A stretch of 64,000 bases of DNA from Cristatella mucedo (taxonomy: Eukaryota > Bryozoa > Phylactolaemata > Cristatellidae), in the NCBI GenBank assembly GCA_009760855.2, contig WPIO01000001.1, positions 14,351,501 through 14,415,500 on the forward strand. Reading direction: 5' to 3'. Shown here piece by piece: positions 23,801-35,100 of this stretch. Position numbers and translations under genes: made by a program. Each line of letters opens with the position of its first letter. Within the stretch, counting starts at the first letter, position 1. The notes beneath the pieces are model-generated. The model saw only the letters and a list, made by a program, of their open reading frames with translations, made no database searches and was not told the DNA's origin.

Positions 23801-26800
23801 GTAAGAGGGTGGCATAACAAATGTATTATCCAGGATCGAATAGCTGCAAGGCTGACCTTCAGCTTATTAGTAGCTGCATTCTGCTGGTTTACAGAGCAAG
23901 TACGGCTGAGGGCATAGTCAGCATAGAAGTGATAGCAGATCCACGTGCCTTTTTTTCCCAAGAGGCCCAACAGCTTCAAAGAACACTATGTCTTGCGAGG
24001 AGACTGCATGCCAGATGTTCAGCAGACTACTTCTGCTTAGCAGTCTGTATTCCGAAGATCCACCGACAGCCAACCGTTAGAAATGCATGCGTCCATCACA
24101 ACCCAAACGATAATGTGCATAGTTCTGTAAACGTTCAGCATCGTTTTTTCTCATCGCTCAACCGACGTTTGGCTTTGCATTTCGAGGGAAACGAGGCATT
24201 TTTCTATCTCGAAAGAATCATTTGTTTTCTACATGAGAAGTTCAACTTGTTTTACCAACTATATGAGCTTATCGTTGCATCTCGTTTTCGAGCTTAATAC
24301 GAGGACCAAAATAACTAAAAACTGATTGATTGTAAACAGTACGCAACCACCTTTACCCCATGAAACGAGTAAGTCAGATATGCCCCACTATTTATCACTC
24401 AACCAATAGTCAACAGGTCAACCGTGCATACGAGTAGCAGCCACGAATACGAGCCGAGTCCATAAGCTAAATATCAAATGCACTCGTTTGATCTCCACGA
24501 TTGCTTACTGTGCTGCAGGCACTTGGAATCTAGGCTATTAGTAATCAACGAGCTTAGACTCAAACCCAGCACCAGCAGCTACAAGGAGTTTGGAGCAGAG
24601 AAATGTCAAAGTGTTAAAGCCAAGTAGGCGTAAGTATCCAGCTAGAGGTTAAGCCTAAAAAGCACCAGAGAGCACCTGCTCCATTCAACCAGAGCACCCC
24701 ATCTTACGTACAAGTGACCGTGAATCGCTATCAGGGCGAGGGAGCTACATGGGCGTGAAATTAACATTCAGTAACATAATTAGGCCCTGCCTACATTCTT
24801 GCTGCCAGCAAAGGAAGCACTATATATATATAGGCTTACCAGAGCACGGTTAAGCCTAGCAGAAGATGAGAATAATAAAAAGCAGGGGCAAGCAGACAAA
24901 AGGCGCAAAGCTTATTCGAAACAAGCGTGAGGTCAGACAATGCAACGTCAAGAGCAATGAAAAACACGATATTTCGTTCAGAAAACCCTCGATAGTCATG
25001 CCAAGAGAATACCAATAAGCAGAGAGCAGCAAATAAATAAATAAATAAAAAATCAGTCAGGAAATATTCATAACACGAAACCAGGATTTGGAGCCCAAAA
25101 AATTCAGAAACTATGCAAGGCCCTATGATATTGATCCAGCACGATGACAAATAAAGCAGCTTCCTATGCAACAAAAACTCACCAGGGCTGGACTTCGTCT
25201 GGCCATCACCAGCCATGGAACTGCTTGGCTTGCTGGCACTCAATCCAATTGGACTGGAGAGGGGAGACATCGAACCGGTGCCCTGCACGCTGGTCGAACG
25301 TCTGTCAACAACAGTCCTCATATTGGATGAAGGTCCACCGCTGGCCACTTTCGGGCGTTTTGCATCATGGCTGTAACAGGCAAAACCATGGAATACCATA
25401 CAGCCAGGGACCGACAGAAAATGCAAGGCAGTGTTCATGGTGGAGATACATCAACAGTATAGTATAGCTCCAAAAAAATATGAGCCCTCACTGTTACAGC
25501 ATAAGCACTACTTTCAAGAGCTTTCGGGTAACTCAAGGAACAGGACAAGGGCTACCATTTTGCCTTCTAGAACTTAATAAAGCAAGACTGAAACAATGCT
25601 AATACTAAATAGAAAAACGACATTATAATCTTAGCTGGCAACTTTAGCTCAACTCATGAGAGTCATGACATCGTTCGAACCATAGCGAATGAGGGGAGTA
25701 GGTAAAGCAAGGAAAAGCCGATAAAATGCAGTCTGTTGCATAATGGATACTCTCTAAACGATTGACTTTGCAGTTCATTAATAATAATACATTTGATATA
25801 GCACCCTGAGAGAAATTAATCTCTATCTAGGCCCTTTACATGTGATGCAAAGGAAACATGATCGAATGGTTAATGGTAGCATGCTCAATAAACAACAAGA
25901 ATAACGTGGTAGGGGTAACATACACAGGGTCAGCATGCAAGTGTGGTTAGTGGCAGCATGCACAATGTCAGCACGCATAAGCACGTAAAGAAAGAATCAT
26001 AGGGACCCACTAAATGCTGTCATAAATAGGTGAGTTTTCAAGTTATTTTTAAATGTGGTCAGGTCAGGGGACGTCAGTGACGAAAGTCGGGAGTGAGTTC
26101 CGGGCTTTGGGAGCATACAAACTAAATGCACGGTCTCCGAAGGATTTGAGATTTGTACGAGGTATAGATAAACAATTAAATTCCGAAAAGCGGGTGGTAT
26201 GATGCTTAGCCTGGTGTGGGAGTAAATCTGATAGGTAGGCTGGAGCCAAAGAATGAACGGACCTAAAAGTGAGTGACAAAACCTTGAAGTCGATGTGTTG
26301 CTTGACTGGGAGTCAGTGCAGGTCGGCGAGAAGTGGTGTGATGTGACCAGTGTGCCACTCACGACAGACAAGCCTAGCTGCAGAGTTTTACACCAGCTGT
26401 AAGCGCCTGATTGCATAAGCCGGCAGGCCAGCAAGCAGCGAGTTTCAGAAGTCAAGACGGGATGTCACAAATGCATGGACCAACTTAAATGTGGTATCCC
26501 TATCTAAACAAGCCTGAATTTCAGCAATGTTATGTAGCTGAACGCAGGCAGACTTGTTTATGGAGCTGATGTGGTCGTCTAACAAAAGGTACTTGGGAAC
26601 ACGACACTTAGATTTCGTGCAGATTCGACAGGAGATATGCTGGCAGAGCCGATTTTGAGTGTGAGCCTTTCCAATTTCCGAATCCCACTCGGTTTGCCCA
26701 TAACTAGGAAGTTAATTTTATCATTTAATTTAAGAAAATTTGCTACCATCCATGTGCAGATTTCATCAATACATGCAATGCAGCAAGGGAGTTGAGAGTT

Positions 26801-29087
26801 TCCTTAACAACAGAACAATAGTTATACTTCTGCTGAGGAAGCCACCGAGCTATGGGCTAAATACTTCTCCCGAAGAGGCACAATACATCAAGTTAGAGGA
26901 AATGCCTTGCTTCGCATCGCTCAGCAGAAGGTTAGACTACAAGCTAATAATACTTCAACGATTTGACCGGTTTGCAGGGATTGTAGAAGTGTTCGTTCTT
27001 ACATGTGTTACTAATTTTTGCCATGCATCTTGGGTAGCAATGCTACACGATGAGCCACCAACTGTCGTCGTAGGTCGAGAAATCACAAGGTGCGGTTAGA
27101 ATAACTCGTGCAGATACGTGGCCACCTTATCGACACAAGCCTGCTATGGTGGCATTCTTGTATAACAAAGTGGTATTTTCTCGAGCAAAGCGCGAATTGC
27201 GAGTAATTGTTTATTTATACTTAGTTTGCATAAATGTTTAATTTGTTTAATATGTAGCTTGGCATTGATTCAAAAGTAGGATACAAGAGTTAGTACTTGC
27301 TTGGCCATCTACTACACACCCCAGCCAATGGCAGTGCAGCCACCTCCGTTTGCATGCCAGTTCTAGGCTGGGCGCCCCAACGCTAGCGAATCAGAATCCC
27401 GTTGGTGCGCAGATGAAAGATGTGTTATCGATTAAAGCCTTCGCACCAGAAGAGAAATACGGGCTGCATTTTTTAGTACGAGTTCTCTAACAGTGTTTGC
27501 AATTGAGTTAGACGCACGAATGCAACAACATAGTTTTATAAAGCACACTTCGCAGTACACTGATGTATGATATGACATGATAGTATGATAGCAAGTTCCA
27601 AACAGCAGATGCAGGTCAAAGTCAGTGCTGTTACCATCAAGGCAGGTGTGCCTACCAAGCTCAAGATGCCATTAGCGGCTACCCTATAGTACTTTGGTTC
27701 AGCAGCAGTTATTTCCAAAATCCTTGGACAACTCTGCTGATCTTGAGACATCTTCAGTGCAGTTGCAAACGGCCAACTCTTTGCTACCTAGTTTGCTATC
27801 GTCGGTTCTCAACTTGCCAAGCATAGCAGCATGAAAAGCAAATGGCTAGTAAGGACATAACTGCCACCAGCTGCTAGTCTTTGAGCACGCCTGGTATCAC
27901 ACTCGGCGCGGTCTTCCTGGCTTAAGAGGTACATACACTGGCACTAATAGAGTAAAAATAAATCGGAAGAGCCGAAGGTGGCTTGGCTTAAGCAACTCAC
28001 GAGCAAGCTATGAAGTGAGACACGAGCAAACAGTAATTAGTACCAGTTCGAGCAGACAGTAATTAGTATGAGTTCATACACTGTATAAACAATGATAGGC
28101 TCAAAAGAGCTGCATCCATGTGGCCCTCTTCATACCTGGCACCTAATTGTTGGTGATGCAGTAAAACAGCTCGGTGTGTGCAGCTTAGCTTGACTTTTAT
28201 ATTCGCACGGAGAGGTTATGCAAAGTAGGAGCTAATAGAATGCCATGATAACGGCTTGTAGGGTCATGGGACGGGGTATACAAATCTGAATTCAGCATTA
28301 TAAAAGCTGTCAGCAGAAAGAAAGAGACCAATGAAGTGAACACGATGAAAAACCCATTAAACAACGATAACCCTCAACACTATGCCAAGAGCTGTTCAGA
28401 ATAAGCATTAATGGCCTTGTTTTTCACGACCCATGTACCCAGAGTGTAACTGCTGATTTAGGCAGTTCAAAAAGGAAAGCATGAAGGTGCCTAATCTTGC
28501 CAGAGAAGATAAATGCATAACGTGGCTCAAAGATTACCTCAATGCTGGTGGGGCAGTTGTTTCCATTCTCTTCCTTCCAGCAGTACTCTTGTGCTCAGTA
28601 ACAATATTGCAGTCTAAAGTGGCGAAGCATAATAAGCCGGCAATGACTGTGTGTATACAGCAGCCTAGGCAGCCAGCACACCTCCCTCTACTTGTGGAAG
28701 GTGTTTGCAATGGACACGCATGCGACAGAGAAGTCGAATGTAGCCGCCTAGCACTGGCGATCATCATACAGCTGCCAGCTATGACTGCAACCCGAAAGCT
28801 CAGGGTAAAACCAGGAACAGTATACACTGTACCGAATTGAATTAATCTACAATCAGCACACAGTAGCTACAACAAGCTGCAAATTAACACATAAGTAAGG
28901 CGACCCTGTTAATCAGAGTGTCATTCCTTCATTCGGACATCAAAACGACTAAACAATAAAAACATGATAATACAAATTATGCCTTTCGAGACCACTAATT
29001 CTGACAGTAAGGATGGAGCTCGGGTTGGGCTACAGCTGGTTACCGGCATTGTAGCCCAGGCAATTAAAGTTTATTTCTGTGCGCGCA

Positions 29088-29136
<49 letters not shown>

Positions 29137-32100
29137 ACAGACACACACACACAGACACACACCTGTCTACAGATGTAGTTATGCACCATAGGATAAAAGG
29201 AAAACTGAACTGTTTGCGATAATCCTCGGTTTCTGGGATGGGGACTGCCCAGAATGTTAGACAGTACTATTTGCACGTATCCCGAAAGATTTGGCACGTG
29301 GTGGTATGCATTTTTAATGATATTGCATTTACGATGGTGCACTACCAAATAAATAGTCACCTTTTAAAAATGTGCAAACTCTCCATAAACCACCGAAAGT
29401 GTGGCAATCCGATAAGGTAAGAAGACAACCAGAAATGAGAATTTCATAGTCAATGGTGAACAACAATGGTGTATGGTTTGGCCCAGGGGTTAAGGTGCTC
29501 GCCTTTGATGACCGAAGTCGTGGGCTCGAGCCCCGTGGCATATTTAAAGCGCCCGGATAGAGATTAAGTTCTCTCAGTACGTAAACAAATGAATTATATT
29601 TATTTATCTGTATATCTACTCCTACAAAATAGCTCACTGAGAATTGTAATTACACCAAGAGACACACGGTTCCTGCTTAAAATCAGATTTGCTTGCGATG
29701 GGTCAAAGCATAAGACAGCTTCCGGTTTCTGACAGTGACCGCTTTTGAAAAATATTAGTTGACAAGCCGATTCAACAGCCTAATTAATATTGCAGCAGAA
29801 GAGCCTTCCCTGCTATCGTCTGCACTTGGAGTGGACAATACAAATTTCTGCTACATGACTCAAACCCACGACCTGGTTCAAGAAGTGCAAGCAATTAACT
29901 GCTGGTATTCGACTAAAGGCATATCACCACATGATTGCTAATGCACTAGATAGGATCAATCAAGGAACTTAGTGGAGTGGAAAACATCTCTCAACTCAGG
30001 ATTTCTCATGAGTGGAACCTTAGGCCAGAAAAGAGTGGCTGTGATTTAATAGATAGAGCTTTGGTATTACTAGGGTGCTATACACATAACTCCAGTCGAC
30101 TTAAAGGTCTTATCATTCACTTCTATCTCTCCATATTTTTGGTTTGGCTTATCTATCTGAAGCTTTCGGCTTCCCTTGTACCATCCACTCATCTGACGTG
30201 GTTATCTAGCTGTGCGTTTAACCGATCTTATACCCTTTAGACCAAGCCTTCGATTCCCATGCTTGCAAACCCTATAACGGCATCCTTTGCCTTGGAGCAT
30301 TCAGTCGCCCAAATAATTCCATGCCTAATCTCTAGCTTGTGAATAATGATCATGCATGCTTGAAAAACAAATGCTTTGTAAGGATAGTCAATTGAGAGCA
30401 GCAAATCAGCGTGCACGTATGCCTGACCACGTAATCCTTCGAAATCTGGTATTTTTGGAAGCAGCACTTGACTATAAGATTAGCCACGATTCGATCAACA
30501 GTATCAAAAGGTTTAGCTCCTGGATTGTCGGAAAACATGGTTGGGCGATTTTTATTTCTACCCAGGTATTGATATCCTGCATTTCTGCTAACAACAAATG
30601 ACAACTGTGCATGGACGAAATAAGGAATTTCACAACTCGACTGCTGCCAAAATACCAGCTTAGCCAATCGGCAATGTGCTACGAGTCTAAAACAATCTCT
30701 GACACATAAACAGTGTTAAATGGTACAAAGTGACGCTGTGAGCTTGTCAGGAACAATCAGTGGGAAACGCGTGCCCTTAATGTTGCTTCACAACATGGAT
30801 CTTGTGGATGCATTGGTAGGTGTTGGGTTCACAAGACTGCTATTGGTATAGCTATAAGCAAGTTAGCAAGTGCAAGAATTTACTGCGTACACACCTATTC
30901 CAGCATTCGCCTTTGCTTTTCAAGCCTAAATACCAAACAGCAGAAAATGCCCCGTTCAATGCAAAGCAATAGTTTAATGGCCTTGCCAAGTCGAGTATTA
31001 TTAGGTATTCTGCATTTGTCATTGAGCTGGGAGTGGGCATCATAGATGAAAGTATTCTGATTTCAAAAAGGCAACATGTTTTATTAAGGAACTCATTTCC
31101 GGGCGATTTTAATAGGGAGCTCTTTTTACTGGTGGTTCAGCTATAAAAAGAAATCCAACCGGTAAAAAGGGACTTGCACGGGTACAATACTGTATGGCCC
31201 AACTGATGACAAGAGTGCCTCAGAAAGATGTGGTGCAATGTCGAACAACAGTTGCATTAACAGTGCCCCATGCAAGGGAGACTAACGCCTTGGCACCAAG
31301 CAACACAGGATAATAATTTCCCTGGGATAGCAAGACGAGTGCAGAAACTGAAGCTTGTAATTGACTTCCACCGTCTGCAGGCAACAGCTGCAAAGCAAAT
31401 TTCCAGGTCAGCTTTGCACGTGGTTCAGGAGAATGCATTGTCACACCGGTTCCCACAAGCTCAGTAATCAATCATCAGACATCTACTCCCACGGCATAAA
31501 GTATACCAAGACTCATTAGGTCTAGCTGCCGCATGCACACACAGGCCCTAGCACACATACATAAGGCACACTCCAGTTTGCATATATTCATTCATCTAAG
31601 CAAGAAACATGCTTCTCCCACCCTACCGGTATATGCAAACACACCAGCCATAAAAAAGAAATCGCCAGAGACCCTGTATCAGACATCATGTGCAAAGGTG
31701 CTCGCCCTAGATGGCAAGGGAAGCAGCACGTGTTAGAACCTGCCATGTCTAACGGTATTCTGAGAATGCCAGCTAAAAATAGTCTCCAACTAGTGATGTA
31801 AAATAAAAAAATCACTTGTATAGCATCCTTAGAGAATTTAAATCTCTATCTAGGCACTTATATAATGTGGCAGGATTCGAGCCCACGACTTTGGTAGTCG
31901 AAGGCGAACACCTTACCAATGGGCCAAACCAGGGTAGCAAGTAAACTGCTTGTTACAAGTGCACATAGTAGCTGCTCTGCCTAGCAGAAATAAGGGCAGG
32001 GTATCTATCTGGACTACCAAGAGTGTCATTGCAAGGCCATATATTCAAGATCCAGACTTGTTGTGTGGTCGACTAAAGACAGTAGAGACAGCCACAGTTA

Positions 32101-35100
32101 CTGATAAAAATCTTTACTCCCACTTGGCCATGCTGACAGTACGAAATACGAAGTAGTAGTACCATGTAGTGCCAAACTGAGCCATTAAAGGTCAGTCAGG
32201 ATACTGTGGCTCTGCCACGACAAATGAAGTAGCAGGGAGGGTCAAGAAAGAAAGGGGGTTAAATAAATAAATAGGCTCCACAACTGAGCTGGGAACACTC
32301 CAATGCCTCGATGAGGTAAGATCCACCAAGACACCTCAGCAAGCTTGACCTCGATGGTATAACCAACCAGGTTCGATAGGCTCACACTCCTTCTTTCCTT
32401 GCGAGCAGCGTACAGACAGGCGCTGGAATACACCGTGACTTGGCAGTTAGTGACTGAGTGGTGTCAAAGGTGGCCACCACGACTGTCCGGCAGCCTTGAT
32501 AAGCCCAGCCAACTGACGGTCATGCTGGCTGGGGCAGCTATTCGGCACACCAAGGTGGATGCTCGGAGGAAGCATATAGACCGGGTGATCAGTGGGTTAG
32601 CAGAACGTTCAATGCATACAACAGAGCAAGGCCTGTGGCAAGACTATTGCCAAACAACAGCGATCGCTAGGCAAGTAAACAACAACTAGCCAGGATTTCA
32701 GCTCCCCGGTGACAATCGTTAGCTATTTGATCCAGGTGCTATCCCGAGGCAACAGTCAGGGGGAGGAAGCAGGCCCAAGTCATTCAGCTAAAAGCAACCT
32801 GCCAGGATGTGTAAGACGATGTGAAGCTGACAGCACAGAATGTCGAGATGGCAACCATGCCACTAAGAAAGTAGCAAGAAGGCAACAGATACCTATAAAT
32901 GTCGATGACACAATAGCACAGCCACAACTTTAGCAACACTGGTATCCACAGCAAGCACTTTTAAGAGCACATTTTGAAAAAGGGACCCAAACACATGCAC
33001 TGGGGGGGTAGTGACAGAAAAGCAGCCCAGCTTTCCAGAACTAGTGCTCACTATTAATTTATGCATCCTAGTTTTTGGAGTGGACTTAGGGCCACAGAGC
33101 TAAAATATAAGCAAGAAATAGCATTTTTGCACACGAATACCATCATGGATCTCATGCTGCCCGCCAAGACGCCGAGCTGCCTCCACTCATCTAGCTTGTT
33201 TCTCTCTCCAAAGGCGACTGCATGGCTACGTGTGGCTATTTGCTACATGTGCACAGCTCATCAAGTGGCTACATGAACCAACATGTATGTAGCTCAGCAG
33301 CAGCAGCTACCACCATAGGTTCACACAACAGTCAAAAGGTCACATGTAACAATGTGTTAGATAGCCTAATGCATGAGATTCCAGAGGGCTTTACAAATAT
33401 CAAGCAGTCTAAAATAACATGGTACTGGGCTCTTGGCAAACCACATGATCCTAAAAGAAAAATTCTGATTGGGAAGTGGTGCCGACCCGGCAGGCTAAAG
33501 CCAATGCTGTCTAATCGACCTACTGATCTTGCAGCCAGCTCTCAGTCACAATACATACGACGAAGCCAATTGATGACCATGTGGTGGTAACCCCTCTTGC
33601 ACAGGGAGCCACTTCATCCATCAGACATCAAGTAAATTGATGTCTTCCTAACACCACGGGATACCAGGCATCAATTCTTCACTTGGCAAGCATCGGCTTT
33701 ATCTCACATTTGGTGATAGTTAACGGTCCATTCTGAACTAAAGCCTGGCATGCTGCAGCCAGCATGAGCCCTACCTCTCGAAAAAATACAGATTAATAGT
33801 CCCAGGTCAGCACAGACTGATATTCTTGCTACTAAAATCCCGAAGCTCTTCTTATGACTACATTCTAAAATTGCACCTGGCCGAGGATCATAAGGGGTCA
33901 CTGAGACCGCATCTAGGCATCTGCGGAACTGTTAGTTGAGACTCGCAGTATATCTAGCAAATTTTATAATAATAATAATACATTTGATATAGCACTCTGA
34001 GAGAAATCAATCTCTATCTAGGCCCTTTACATGTGATGCAAAGGAAGCACGATCGAATGGTTAATGGTAGAATGCTCAATAAACAGCAAGAACAACATGG
34101 TAGGGGTGATATGCACAGGGTCAGCATGCAATCATGGTTAGTGGCAGCATGCAACAGTGTCAGCACACATAAGCACATACAGGACGAATCACATGGACCA
34201 CTTAAATGCTGCGATGAATAGATGCGTTTTTAGTGGTTTCTTTTTAAATGTGGACAAGTCAGGAGATGTCATGATGCAAGTCGGAAGTGAGCTCCAGGCT
34301 TAGAAAGCATAAGAACTAAAGTCTCCATTAGATTTGTACCAGGTATGGGTAAACAAGTTGGATTCCGAAAAGCAGGTGCTACGATGCATAGCCTGGGTGG
34401 GAGCAGATCTGATTGGTAGCCTGAAGCCATAGAATGAAGGAACCTAAAAGTGAGCGACAAAACCTTGAAGTCGATACGTTGCTTGACTGGGAACCAGTGC
34501 AGGTCGGCGAGAAGTGGTGTGATGTGGCCACTGCTGACACTCAAGACAAACAAGCCTAGCTGCAGAGTTTTGCACCAGCTGTAAGCCCCTGAGTGCACAG
34601 GCCCGTAATGGCTCACTAGGTAAGGCGGTTGGTTTTCACGACCTCTCCCCGAGGTCGTGGGCTCGAATCCTGTGGTGGGCGATCCTTAATCGCTACTGCA
34701 TGCGGTGGTGATAGCCGTAAAGGCTCTTCTGTCACTATACAAAAAGAGGCTGTTAAATCAGCTAGAGAGTTTTTTAGACCAGAAAGCAGTGAGTTACAGA
34801 AGTCAAGATGGGATGTCACAAATGCGTGGACCAATTTATATGTGGTATCACTGGCTAAACAAGCACGAATTTCAGCAATGTTATGTAGCTGAAAGTAGGC
34901 AGGCTTGATTGAGTTGATATGGTCGTCTAATGAAAGCTCACTTTAGAACATTTTAGCTAAGGTGGGGCGGCGATTGAGTACGACGAGAAAATTTGGGCTG
35001 CATCACGATGGCAGTACACCTGTTTGCAAGCCTTACTTATCGTCTGGCCGCCGTATATCATTCCGTTTTCGCTATCTGAAGCATTTCTTGCTGAAACGGT

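Noticed and set aside
23821-24297. 158-codon open frame on the plus strand
   Set aside because: No motif, no splice-supported borders, and it lies antisense in an intron; composition is not convincing.
29472-29545. A tRNA gene suggested by A- and B-box-like sequences
   Set aside because: The head continues into a LINE-like tail and recurs many times, so it is a SINE and not a functional tRNA. The same holds for all SINE-A heads.
33704-33901. Alternative RRM-gene exon near 33890 (TPYDPRPG)
   Set aside because: A donor-like site exists, but acceptor phase does not fit exon 2 or exon 3 without a stop, and the exon 2 to 3 junction already fits.
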